This document shows positions 24,667-36,375 of a stretch of DNA of 64,000 nucleotides, in pieces. The stretch is from NCBI GenBank assembly GCA_011800805.1, contig MPNW01000015.1, positions 399,563 to 463,562 of the forward strand, read 5' to 3'. Under the pieces are notes generated by a model. The model did not search any database. It was not told the origin of the DNA and saw only the letters and a list, made by a program, of their open reading frames with translations. The DNA comes from Hirudo medicinalis (Eukaryota; Annelida; Clitellata; Hirudinida; Hirudinidae). Position numbers and translations under genes: made by a program. Position 1 is the stretch's first letter. The number at the start of each line of letters is the position of its first letter.

Positions 24667-26519
24667 ATGTCATGTCAGGTGACTTCGGAACTGACCGAAT
24701 CTACGGCGTCGAGTTGTGACTCTCAACTGACCAACGATGAAATTCGCTTCTTGGAGGCCTGCGTCGAATGTGACGATGACGCTCTTTATGACATCATTCA
24801 GGATGGACTGACGGTCGAAGAAATCAACGAGAGAGATAGATCTGGAAGGGTGAGTCTGTTAATTAATTGTATAAATCCGCATTGAAATCGCATGTCAACG
24901 TGAACAATCCAAGTTATTTTAAAGTTCGTTTTAAACTCTTCTCTCCTTCGCGGATCTTGGGGATGGAATCCTCCGTGAGGATTTCAAATCAATCTCAATT
25001 TATTCGAGAGATCTTAATTCTCGTAATTAAGAGATCTTAATTACAATTAAAACTAATCCATGCAATCACAAATATTCACCTTCAAGATCCTGAAATACAC
25101 AATTTATGAATCTTAACAATTTTCGTATTTAGTGGTCTTGAAGTTTTGTTTGAACATACGCCACTATATTGTATAGTGGCTATAATCAAACTCGGAATCA
25201 TTATCATTATCATCATCTAAAGAAAGACAAATTCTGAAACTCCTGGATTTTCTCTGACAACTTCTTGAAACGACTTTCGCACGAAATCTCGTCTGGAATC
25301 TTTTCCCGCCAAAGGATCGTCTTCAATCATTCTGATGACGTTCTCCTGCTTGGTGAGGAGACAGATCTTTGAGCACAAGGACCACTTGAGGGTTGATTGA
25401 TGAGTATTCGCGAGTTATTTCTGCCTCCTCTAGAATCATATATCTTACATCTTATATCCTCTTAAATCATATATCTTATATCTTATATCCTCTTAAATCA
25501 TATATCTTATATCTTATATCCTCTTAAATCATATATCTTACATCTTATATCCTCTTAAATCATATATCTTATATCTTATATCCTCTTAAATCATATATCT
25601 TATATCTTATATCCTCTTAAATCATATATCTTATATCTTATATCCTCTTAAATCATATATCTTATATCCATGACAGAATAATTGAAATTTTTGACATGTC
25701 ATTAATTAAATTTATTTTACATTTACAATGCACTTCCAACATTCACATGAACGTTCGATAAGCGCAAAGGTCGTGAAGGCTTTCTTTTGTATTTCCTCGA
25801 AACGAAATAAAAGCAGGACTTCTTTCACGCATACGCTGTCAATTTGAATTCAAGATAGCGTTGGACGGAGAACCGAGGCGACTCTGACGTTCTGCATATG
25901 GCGCCATAAAAATGAACTATTATTATTATTAATTACAAAAGAAAGATCACCCACAATATTAAACATAATTTTAAAAAATGTAATATAAATAATATTAATC
26001 CAAAATCAGAAATATAATTTGTGGTCTCAATCCTGCCTGAATGAACCTTCTTGTGAAGGTTTAAAAAGTCATATTTTTGTTGCCATGGAACAAATGCAAT
26101 TTGCATCCTGTTATTGGATGGCTGGTGTTTTTCAATGTTAAACCACCTCGGAATCAGAGGACGTTTGTGATTTTCAATAAAATTCGGAACAATGTTTATT
26201 GAGGTTTAAAAGCTCAAACATTTTATTTAATAATTGAGACATTCTCGCAGACAATTTACATTGGATGTCTTTCAATTGTTTCAGTGGAAAACAATATATT
26301 GAAATCACGAGGGTGGACATCGTGAGGCAAGGAAAAGAAACTACTTTATTTTTTAAGATATTGCATTTTTAAGATATCTTCCTTCAGTGATTTCACTTTA
26401 AATTATTATCTTCAACCTAATTTTAGAATCAGACATTTTAACAAGTTTAAAAAAAAAGTTTAAAAGTGCATTCCAGGAGTTTGTTTGCCTTGCAAGGATG
26501 TGATATTTAAGTGGCGAGT

Positions 26520-26575
<56 letters not shown>

Positions 26576-29500
26576 TAAATAATTTATTACTTAGTAATAT
26601 TATTTAAATTTATGATATAAATTTATTATTAATAGTAATATAATTTAATGGTAATAAGTTAACGCATTAATCTTCCATTAACGCACATAAATCTGCAGCC
26701 CTAGTAATAACATGCTATTTAATAAATGATTCTTAATGCATTGAAATAGATTGGCTGTGATGTAATAACAATTAGTGATGACGTGGCGGTTCTAATAAGT
26801 CCTGATTATTTGTTATATTTGAGTTATTTCCTCATATTCGTGCACTCGTTTCTTGAACAATTTTTAAAGTTACAAAAATTGCCTGTTTGTACTCATCAAC
26901 TAATTTTCTATTTTTTCAAAGACTAACTTATCAAGAAACCTTAATAAAATCATTTAACTGACAAATAAAATGGAAATCAATTGAAAATGATTCAAAATAC
27001 GAAGAATTTTGTGAGGCCAGCAACAACAATCAATGTCGCTGGAAACAGAAAATAATCCATGAACCTTCATTCATCCTATGGCAGTTGATGGTCAAGAAAT
27101 GTATCTTTATCATTTTCTTCTTCATTATCACCTTCATTATCTTTTTCACCATCATCTTCATCATCTTCTTCTTCCGGTGCTCGAATGAAGAGCTTTAAAA
27201 ATTCCCACTGAAACGAGCTGGTTTCCTTTTGTCTTTCGAAGAGTAATTTGAGTTCAACGTTGCTTTTGAAAGATTTTTGATTTTATGTGGTTTGGAGTTG
27301 ATTTTATTTTAGTTAATTTTCCTTTGTAGAAAGCGTGATTCTTATCTGCAGTTCATTCCAAATTGGTGAATTGTTAAGAAACGTGTTTTTATTAAATAAA
27401 CTTATTTTATAATTTTTTTAAATACAAGAATTTTATATTTTAATTATATTAACGACTTCCAAGGTCGGTGGTGACATCGTTTTCCTTTAAATTGAACGAA
27501 TCAACGGCGCAAGTTTTAAAAACAACAAAAACAATGATGCATTTCTTTGCAAAATTCCCAAAATAATCAATTTTTACTGAAGAATGAAAAGTCCCTAAGC
27601 AGCAAATAAGCAACAAATAAGCAACAAATAAGCAACAAATAAGCAACAAATAAGCAACATATAAGCAACAAATAAGCAACAAATAAGCAACAAATAAGCA
27701 ACATATAAGCAACAAATAAGCAACATATAAGCAACAAATAAGCAACATATAAGCAACAAATAAGCAACATATAAGCAACAAATAAGCAGCAAATAAGCAA
27801 CAAATAAGCAACATATAAGCAACAAATAAGCAACAAATAAGCAGCAAATAAGCAACAAATAAGCAACAAATAAGCAACAAATAAGCAACATATAAGCAAC
27901 AAATAAGCAACAAATAAGCAACATATAAGCAACAAATAAGCAACAAATAAGCAACATATAAGCAACATATAAGCAACAAATAAGCAACATATAAGCAACA
28001 AATAAGCAGCAAATAAGCAACAAATAAGCAACAAATAAGCAACAAATAAGCAGCAAATAAGCAACACATAAGCAACAAATAAGCAACATATAAGCAACAA
28101 ATAAGCAACATATAAGCAACAAATAAGCAACATATAAGCAACAAATAAGCAATATAAAAGCAACATTTAAGCGACATTTAAACGACATACAATCTGCTGA
28201 AATTGTCCGCTCGAATGCACAATACATCATGAAGCAGTGGTACCATTAGTAAGGTGACAGGTACGCTGAACTGGTGGCGCAATTTATGGAGGGTGTATTA
28301 TTAATAATAATGTTATTATTATTATTATTAAAATTTTAAATTTCTTTTATTCATATTGTTCATATCATTCTTTTGCGCTGATTAAAGATGACATATTATT
28401 TAATAATATGACAATTATATTAGTTAATTAAAAAATATAAGAAAAGAAAAACGAAAAGCATTGCTTGGAACTCACTCAACACTAACAACGTGAGGCTTCA
28501 TACGAGAATTTCTTGCGGCTTCCCATGAACTGGACATGTTTTGTGAGGTTTGTTGTTAAGTTCGCTGTTGTTTTGTTTGAAGTTGCTATGTTTGTTGTTG
28601 TTATGTTTGATGTTGCTAATGTTGCTATTGTGATATTTGTTGTTGCTAATGTTATTGTAGTTACGTTGGTTATTGCTAGTGTAACTGTTGTTATGTTTGT
28701 TGATGTTAATCAAAATTTATCGATTCTTTAAAATATTTATGTTTGCCACAGATTATATATATTTTGATCATGAAATGATAAATTGTTCATAGCAATAAAT
28801 GATATTGACAAAACATTAATATCAATAATAATGTAATCATTCTAATGCGTCTTCACACGCCTTTTGCCAGTGGATGACGAGCAACAACAGCTACACAACA
28901 ATCCTACAAGCATCGACTTTTCCGTCGCTTTCAGTTGAAGCAAAAACAAAGAAATCCATTTAAAAACGCGCGAAACTTTCGAATGAACATTGATTGGCTG
29001 CAAATTGGATGATTGTTCCTCCTAATGAGGATTTGCAAGCAGCCTAACGTCTGAAACCCTTCTTCGAATGTTTTCAATCTACAGTTACTCGTTTATAAAT
29101 TGACCTTTGGATTTCAGTTATTATCCAAAATCTTTCATGGCTCCTGAAGAGCTTTAGAATTTTATTTTAGTTTTTTTTTGAATATCGATATTAATTTTTG
29201 AAAAATTTAAAAAGAAATTTTAATTGACGTTTTTCATGACAAATTTTTCATGCCATTGGAGACTCGCGTGTGTTCATTAGACATCATGTCCTCCACAACT
29301 TCAAATAAATCCTCTAGCCTCGTTAAACCTGTTGAGACTTTCAAGGGGAACATCTGCCCTGCCACCCCCCTCAGCTTAAGGACACACCCACTCACACCTC
29401 CTTTAAAAAACTCACTTTAGGCTCTCTCTTTTCTTCATATCACAAGCTGACACGATCTTAAATTTAAAAAAAAATCTTTAAAGTCATTTATTTAAAAAGG

Positions 29501-31150
29501 AGAGAAAAAAAATGCATTATCGGTGATGCGTTGTTGCAAAAATTCCAATGAAAACTTAACGCGATAATATCCTGCACCAATTTCTGGAGCCCGTTTATCT
29601 TTGTTTCGTGTCCACGGAGCACAAAGATTTTCTCATTTGCTTCGTTCCACGCAGCAAAGGACGTCGATTTGAAGTAAAAATAGTGCGTGATTCTCCTTGA
29701 AATCACTGGCAGCAAATAAAATGGGTCCCAACATGAAGCCAGCCTCGCAGGGTGGTGGTGGAGGGACTGTTCGATAACAATGTGTGCGTTTGGATCTTTA
29801 GCCATCACACGTGCTTGCTAATTTGCTGCGACGCGAGGAAGAAAGGGAATAGTTTGGAAATAATTTTTCAGATATAATTTCTGCTAATAATTTCAGACGG
29901 GTATGAGTCACGCATGTGCCAACGGATTCATGCCGATATTAGAACTTTTACTGAAAGTTGAAGAAGTGGACCCAAACCTCCCTGACAACGATGGAAATAC
30001 ACCACTCATATTTGCTTCTCAAGCAGGTTGGCATGACTTTCATTTAATTCTTAATGAAATTCACAAAAATAGTTTCCAAAAGCAATTGAAAATATTTAAA
30101 ATATGATTTGAAGAAATCTTTTATTCCAAAACTCAATAAATGACTTTCAAAATAGGTACAAGTTTATAGTCTCATGGTTAATACAACGGTACCTAATAAT
30201 AAATAGCAATATTTTGATAATAATGAAGCTGACATGTTTATAATGTTACATATAGAGTTTAATAAACATTTGCAGGTCACGAGGAGGTTGTAAGCTTCCT
30301 ACTTCGTCACTACTCAGCACTTGGAATCGACAACAGCAACAATCTCGGATTCACTGCTCTTATGAAGGCAGCCATACAAGGAAGGACCAAAACTGCCAAA
30401 CTGCTCTTATTTGCTGGTGAGAGAATGTGGGAAAATAATGAAAATAATGTTATTTATTGCCCTAATTAGTTTCTCTAGTAATTAAGAGAAAATAATAAAT
30501 AAAGTTTTTGCAAAAAACCTCGTCAATCAACAGGCGCCAATCCGAGCAGGCGAGATAACGGTCGACGTTTGTGTGCGGCAGAATGGGCTCGGTTCTGTGG
30601 AAGGCATAGCTGTGCTGATGCCATTGAAAAGTACATCAAAAGTAAAAAGTACATCATCGCCAAGGCGTTCTTCTTGTCTAAGGAAAAGTGGAACAGCGAA
30701 CCAGAACTGGCCGAGAAAGCGGAGAAGCAAAACAAAAGCAGACGAGCCTCGAACGCTGTCGTAGGCTTTTCATCTCCTGCAACAGCTTCCACTCCGAGCG
30801 GAAAAGGCCGAAGAGACAGCATGGGTTGGATTCAGAGACATTTGAGTCTAAAGAGGAAAACGACTGGAAGGACTGAGAAGAGGCAGTCACTTTCGTTACA
30901 CGTCGAACTCCAAGTGGCTGCCATAGCAGGTTCTGCACCGGTGCTGGTCAGAACTTCGTCCAATTCCAAGCAGGGTCGTTCTTGTGATACGAAAAACTTT
31001 CAGCTCGAGAAAGCTTCTCAGGACGTCCTGGCTTTCTGTTCAATGCTATCGAATGAAGTTCCCAAAAGTCGCCCAGTGCTGCCCTCAATTTTTCTCATCA
31101 CAGGAGATTGTCAGCAACTGGAAATATTCACGAATTCCTCGACTTCTTAA
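24667..31150 (+). CDS. Ankyrin-repeat protein resembling ANKRD33/ANKRD33B
   Basis: Exons: 24667-24849, 29897-30026, 30276-30416, 30534-31150, giving 356 residues in consistent phase. The first exon opens after acceptor aaaacag (24640). The first ATG is 24667, preceded in frame only by a non-ATG stretch. Four ankyrin repeats span about residues 50-185, with repeat-like cores GRTGMSHACANGF, DGNTPLIFASQAGHEEVV, NLGFTALMKAAIQGRT and GRRLCAAEWARFCGR. The GRTG-x-x-x-AC opening and LG-x-TALMKAA-x-x-GRT motif recall vertebrate ANKRD33-type proteins, some of which act in photoreceptor transcription. The C-terminal 170 residues are basic and Ser-rich, with no recognised domain and no membrane segment. 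Intron 1 is 5 kb and full of minisatellites. Orthology is suggestive only. Confidence 0.85.
25427..25672 (+). repeat. 31-bp AT-rich minisatellite, about 8 copies
   Basis: The unit is close to cttaaatcatatatcttata plus tcttatatcct, with few c/t changes. It lies in intron 1 of the ankyrin-repeat gene. Confidence 0.95.
26521..26580 (+). repeat. (AAT)n microsatellite
   Basis: A run of about seventeen aat triplets followed by imperfect AT-rich sequence, inside intron 1 of the ankyrin-repeat gene. Confidence 0.95.
26640..26703 (-). mobile_element. Possible terminal fragment of a hAT-like MITE
   Basis: On the minus strand the sequence begins ctagggctgcagatttatg and continues with gcgttaat and taatgcgttaac blocks. 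The TAGGGCTGCA opening followed by alternating GCGTTAAT motifs resembles ends of hAT-derived repeats in animals. Only one end is visible and no target duplication was found, so this is tentative. Confidence 0.3.
27594..28162 (-). repeat. 11-bp minisatellite, about 51 copies
   Basis: Units of aagcaacaaat alternate with aagcaacatat, with occasional aagcagcaaat. Because 11 is not divisible by 3 and the unit has no stop in any minus-strand frame, all three minus frames stay open for about 200 codons. They encode the same hydrophobic 11-residue cycle (ICCLFVAYLLL). This is a tandem-repeat artefact, not a gene. It lies in intron 1 of the ankyrin-repeat gene. Confidence 0.95.
28545..28710 (+). repeat. 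Degenerate gttgttatgttt/gttgctaat repeat
   Basis: Short imperfect units such as gttgctatgtttgttgttg and ttatgtttgatgttgctaat recur through the block and leave open frames on both strands. It is intronic simple sequence. Confidence 0.75.
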
Positions 31151-31954
31151 AGTCACTTCTTAATTTAATTTTAAAAATACTTTGAAACCTCGCTTTCTTT
31201 CGAATTTGATAGAATTTTTGTCTCCTCCTTTGGCCATTCAGCCGACCATCTGATAACATCTTAGGATTTCTAACTGACAGTAAAAAGTTAACTTTTGAAC
31301 ATATGTTCTTCATATTAAAATAATATTCGCATGTAATTTAAAATCGAGAGGAAAGTCACTTGACAGTTGAATTTTTGTGTTGCTGGAACACTTTTTTTTT
31401 TTAATTTAGAGAAATTTTATTCAACAAAATACTTTAAACACAAACATTAAATCTACAAAAGAAACTAAAATAAAATAACTCAAGGGTCAGTCTTAAGGTC
31501 AGCATCTGGGTTTGAATTAAATGAGAATGAAAATAATTCATGATTTCGAAAGATTTTACAAATTCATTTATTACCTAAAACGTGTTTTAGCGAAACAAAA
31601 CTTATTTTCAGCAGAATTTGGCGCCAGTGAATTGAAACGCCAAGTGTGAATTTATTTAAACAAAGTTTTTAACTATATTTAACTGGAAAAAGCATTAAAT
31701 AAATATCGCATTGTTCGCTGATGGGAGACCTGTCGAAGTAGTGAACGGAAATTTAGAAATTCCTGCTTTGGATGAACTTTAAATTGAAATTCTCAACGAA
31801 GCAATATTTTCAAAACATTCATAAACGAGTTTTGTTGAAGAACATGAGCAGTCCTTATTAAGCACGAAACATTGTGTTGACGTAATGTGTTTAGGTTGCT
31901 TGTGAATTAAGTATATACTGTGGACTGTCTAAGCAAAAGAATTAAATTGAAGAC
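31151..31954. other. Intergenic DNA before the GT-B/TRADD-N-like gene
   Basis: It contains one A-tailed retroposon copy (31388-31510, minus). The remaining sequence is AT-rich and I see no coding exon. The promoter of the downstream gene presumably lies in the last few hundred bases, but no clear core element is visible. Confidence 0.4.
31388..31510 (-). mobile_element. A-tailed retroposon 3' end, copy A
   Basis: On the minus strand it reads ctgaccttaagactgaccct, then tgagttattttattttag, tttcttttgtagatttaatg and attttgttgaataaaatttc, ending in an A tail. It matches copy B at 15085-15193 block by block. The AATAAA hexamer just before the A tail supports an RNA-mediated origin. Confidence 0.7.
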
Positions 31955-34593
31955 ATGGATTTTGAGGAGGAAGAAGACATTTTAGCTCTCAACGATGAGG
32001 AAGACAAGCCGGACTTGTCCTTCTTGGCTTTTGGAGAGGATAGCAGTCAATTCGCCCAACGAATGATCAGAAACCAGGAAGCAGAGAAACCATCAGCATT
32101 TGAACCTCCATTCGAACCCGATGAACTCCTCGTCATCAGGACCGATCGCCCACAACTGATGAAAATTGATTCGGAGGCAGAACTCCTCATCCCTAAGGTC
32201 AAGGACAGTCTTGAGAAGGATAATCTCTTCTATTGTCACTATAATTACTCCTTCAGTCAAAGTCAAGTAGACGAGTCACCACAGCAACACCTCGTAGGAA
32301 AGTTTCACATATTATTGGCAGCCGACAGCTTTGAACTGTGCAACGAAGGAGTTGCTGCTCTCAACAGATGTTTGGCGGTTGAGTTGATGATTGCCAACGC
32401 TGGGACTGTCACCACCACCGTATTCGAACCGATCGATGAAATCAATGAAGAAAGCATCGAAAGTGCCGAAAAATTGAACGTGGGTTCTATCTCGTGCTAT
32501 CAAATCATTGTTTCAGTCGCTTGTTTATTTTGCAGATAAAGCTGCTATCATTGGCAGACGTCTGCAAACAATACAGAAAGCCTACCGACATCCATGTGAA
32601 CATCTACCGAGACATCTCCATCAATCCTGAGAAATACGTCGAGGCGTTCTATAGCGCCGAACCCAGTCACAAATTTCCAACCTACACCCACATTGTTGGA
32701 CACGTTCCAATCACGCATGAATACGCTCTCAGCCTCAAGAAAACCTGTTTCAGACTTTCAAAGCTTATCATATTTTTCCATATCATCCCTCACGACCTTG
32801 AACTCTACAAGGATCGAATGAACATCGAAATTCCAACTTTGGAGCGTCTCATAGAAGTTGCTCAACTCTCGGACGTGGTTTACTCCATTTCCAGGAAGGT
32901 TTTCGACTACTTTGCCATCGTTTTTCGAGCCCAAAACGTCCTCAATGTCGACCATAGGTTGTACATTCCTAGCGCTCCAAAAGAGGTTGGTGTCTGCAAT
33001 TCAACTGAGATTTATGGAAAGTCAGATTGTTTTGACCAGTTGATTTGTAATGATTGGAAACCTGATTATTCAATGATTTTCAAGGTTATACTACTTATCG
33101 TTTTACCTCAATTTGGCAGTATTTTCGATTTATGATTACTTTGTGAAAACAAATTCCTATCCTTGCTCATGTAATAAAACATTTCAGCACATTGTAACAA
33201 AGGTTGTAAGAAACACGTTATTGCATTCCTGTAACAACCATTGCGTATTTGAAAGCTACGGTTAAGAATTAAATAAATTTGTAGTTGTTTGATATTTTAA
33301 AGATATTTGACATGCCCATCAATAACCGCTTCTACGACAAAGTGGGGATCTTAACGAACGGCTTCTTGTGCAATTCGAGTGAATCATGTTTCTTTTGCAA
33401 CGGATTAGATGTCTCTATGAATGCTGTGACCAAGTTGAAAAAAGAAGAAATCCAGGTGAAAGGCTCAGATGATCAGACCATTCTGAGTCTGAACTTGATG
33501 ATCAGCCACGTTTCAGAAAAATCCAACGCCAAGTTGCTCCAGGGATTGGAAAAATTTGGAGACGTCTCGATGTTGAAAGATAAAGGAGACGACAGCAAGA
33601 ACATCAAGGCTCTGTACAAAGAAGCCAACTTCTTCATTGCCCCCAAAAGATGCGAAGCTTACGGTTTCTACGGCCTTTATTCTTTCTGCGCTGGCATGCC
33701 ATCATTGGTGCCAGAAGATTCGGTGGCAGCAAGCGTTGTATCGGGAGTGTCAAGTGAAGCAAACTTGTTCATTCGTAAGCTCCTCCCTTTTGTTCGGTGT
33801 TTTAGAATTGATGTTTACTTGAATTGCAACATCTAGTTCCTGTCAGTAAGAATCAAGGCATGTTCAAGCAGAATGCTAGTGTCTGGAGCCAAAGGTTGAT
33901 GAACTTCATCAGAGATTACGACGAAATTAAGACCAAAGCAGAGAAATTGAAAATACAACTTCTAAGCGACGAAAATACAAGAAACACTCACGACAATTTC
34001 CTGTCCTTTGTCCTCGGTTGGAAACCATTTCTCTTTTAATGTTTTAATAAATATTGCTAACATGTTACGTCCAATATTATTATTTAGGGGGCGTCTCCAT
34101 GAAGATTAGAGTAACATCAGTGGTGCCACTAGATGCGAAAGAGAAAGATAAAACTGGTTTGAGACTGAGATTTGAAGAACTGCTGGTGAAGATCATGAGA
34201 GTTTGCTGGAGACTAAAAAGCCACACTCTCGAATCCTGCAGCAACCACGAATACGCAGGCTCCCAATTGGTTCAGGGTGCAGTCCTTCCAATAGACAGGA
34301 TCATCAACCACGTCCTCAATAAGGTGGAAGAACTCAACAGAAGAGTCGTGGCAATCGACGACGAGTCAAAGTCCCTGGTCATATTTTGTCCCACGAGGAA
34401 AGCGCTGAGAGACCTCTGGGCAAAATGCAACATCATCTCTCGAAATCTGCTCAACATTCTCAAGAAAAAGGAGGAGTGCAATTCGCTGCTCAACAATTTG
34501 AAAATTAAATCCGTGGAAACTGAGTTGATCATCGAGGGATCAGAGTTTTACAAAATTAGTCAGTTTCTCGAGAATGTCTACGAGAAAATGTGA
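31955..34593 (+). CDS. GT-B glycosyltransferase-like protein with C-terminal TRADD-N-like region
   Basis: Exons: 31955-32479, 32536-33084, 33303-33774, 33837-34016, 34088-34593; all phases agree, giving 743 residues. Residues 1-75 are acidic and disordered-looking. KFHILLAADSF (117-127) starts a Rossmann-like N-terminal half; THIVGHVPITHEYAL and LIIFFHIIPHDLELY (about 230-275) fit the family-4 glycosyltransferase acceptor half. ANFFIAPKRCEAYGFYGLYS (466-485) and AGMPSLVPEDS match the donor-binding half. The usual E-x7-E has its first Glu at 476, but Tyr occupies the second position, so catalysis is doubtful. Residues about 645-740, with SLVIFCPTRKALRDLW, resemble the TRADD N-terminal domain attached to similar proteins in invertebrates. 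Such fusions are thought to act in immune or death signalling. No signal peptide or membrane segment is seen. Both domain assignments rest on remembered family patterns, the TRADD-N one more weakly. Confidence 0.75.
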
Positions 34594-35173
34594 CAAATTG
34601 TTCAGACCTAGCATGTTCTATCACAATTTGTGAAGACTTTCGGTATTAGTAAAATAAGTCTTTCAGGTTTTTATTTCAGCACTTAACTTATAAAGCATTT
34701 AATTTACATTTTTTACAGTTGAATTTAATAACATTTTATGCTTTTATATGTTCTTTTCAGATATTGGTATATTTTTTTATATTAGTGTATTTAAAATTTA
34801 TGTTTATTATCTCTTAATAATTTTTAGTTGATTTAATCTAAATTCTAAAATTTGAATTTTGAGATCTACCCAGCGTAAGGGCGATTACTTTGAAAAGATT
34901 TGAAATTAAGTCTGATTTGGAATATCATATATTATAATTTTAATATAAAAAAATCTGCTGCTTTTTTTTGGCTTCGCTAAATTGCGAATAAATCTTTTCT
35001 CTTTTTTACTGCAATCAATCTCCAAAATGTAAAAATCGATGGTTTGCTATCAGCGATTGAGTGGTCATAACATATTAATTGGTCATATCATATTACATTT
35101 ATTTCATATTATATCATCGGGTCATTTCTTAGAGTTAAACCAAATGTTTCAATAAACTCTTGGAATGGTCGAA
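34594..35173. other. Tail-to-tail gap between the GT-B-like and doublecortin genes
   Basis: AT-rich, without coding exons. The two genes end facing each other, so this holds both 3' regions. No distinct repeat was recognised. Confidence 0.5.
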
Positions 35174-36375
35174 TTAGAGGGGCTGCTCTTTCCTTTCCTT
35201 CTGCTGAGAAATTAGAGTTGAATTGATGAATTCCATTTCTGTAAAACAAATTATTCGCTTAATTTGTTAAATAAAAAATTAACTGAAGAAAAAAATTAGT
35301 GAACAACGAATATTTCTTCATTGGCAAAAGCAACTAGTCCATAGTTCTAAAATCAACCTTGAGCTGATAGCATAAGTTCGTCTGTAGATCTTCTGTTGTT
35401 CATAAAAATTACAAACACGGAATTCTGATCCTCAAAAAATTGGGACACGTTTGTGACCTGAAAGGAAAATACAAGTGAAAGAATATTAGTTTTGAATAAA
35501 AACTGCGGCAGAAAGATGTGCACTAATTCGTTATCGAAAGGCTCAGTAGATGAAATGTTCCATAGAGAACATAGAGAACATTTAGATAACATAGAGAACA
35601 ATTAGAATAAACACGAATGCATACAATTATCCGTCGATCTTCTATTTAACTTCTATTATCTGCAACCATAATTCCATTCATAAGGTGCTCAAAAAAAGGA
35701 TATCGTAAAACCTTGACGTTGGTCGTGGTTACGATGGCTTGGATCTTCTCTGGCATGATATTCAAAAATTCTCCAATAGAGTTCATGAGTTTTTCAAAAG
35801 AGATGTCTAATTTCCTCATTAGCAGTAAGCAAGCGATCGTCCGTGGCCTCGGACCTGCAAGGATGATGAAGATGGTTTTTGAGTTGGAATCGTTTGATAC
35901 AATTTTTGACAGCATGGGAGAGGATCTCCAAGGAAAGAGGTTGCCTTTGATGAACGGAGTGGCGCAGCAGATATACTTCTTGCCATTTACAAGCTGCTGG
36001 ATGGAAGTAATCAATTCTCCTTCTTCGCTGTATATGTATCTATTTACCACAAAGATTAGTCATTTAATAAGTTGGTACTTTATTTATTTATTTGATTAGA
36101 GTCCTTTGCATAACTTAAATAAGCATGTGAACCCATAGTAATTAACTCTACCTGGTTCCTAACAAGGAGGTGGCATTCCGGTCGGGCAATCTGCTGACTT
36201 TCATCTTGGCAATTTCGTCCATAAGGAGGTCAAACTTGGGGTACCTCTTTTCACTCACTACAATCATATTGCCTTTGAAGTCTTGATTTCCATTTCGCAA
36301 CAGTGTTATCTTTTTCCCTCTGCGCTTTTCGTCGTTCATCCTAGTACGAGTGAGTGACGGATCCCCTCTTTCCAT
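35174..36375 (-). CDS. Small protein with two doublecortin (DCX) domains
   Basis: Minus-strand exons: 36375-36152, 36039-35712, 35457-35358, 35238-35174, giving 238 residues in phase with a TAA stop at 35176-35174. DCX domain 1 (about residues 20-115) begins KKITLLRNGNQDFKGNMIVV and continues FDLLMDEIAK, RYIYSEEGELI and NGKKYICC. Domain 2 (about 125-210) has KTIFIILAGPRPRT, SFEKLMNSIGEFL and SVFVIFM. DCX domains bind microtubules and stabilise protofilament contacts. Domain 1 resembles the DCX/DCLK type (FKG-x-x-x-x-VS). There is no kinase domain and almost nothing after domain 2, so this is a minimal tandem-DCX protein. Its start lies 466 bp from the divergent SDR39U1 start. Confidence 0.88.
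36072..36112 (+). repeat. Short dispersed motif shared with 49222-49260
   Basis: The phrase tttatttatttatttgatta followed by gagtcctttgcataac recurs at 49222-49260 with three substitutions. It lies in the first intron of the doublecortin gene. Confidence 0.6.

Noticed and set aside
27449..28230. Three long minus-strand frames (about 200-240 codons) encoding a hydrophobic repeat
   Set aside because: They are the three frames of one 11-bp tandem array and encode the same cycle. There is no start context or splice support.
31955..34593. Glycogen synthase identity
   Set aside because: The first impression came from the GT-B layout, but the length, the missing glycogen synthase motifs and the TRADD-N-like tail do not fit.
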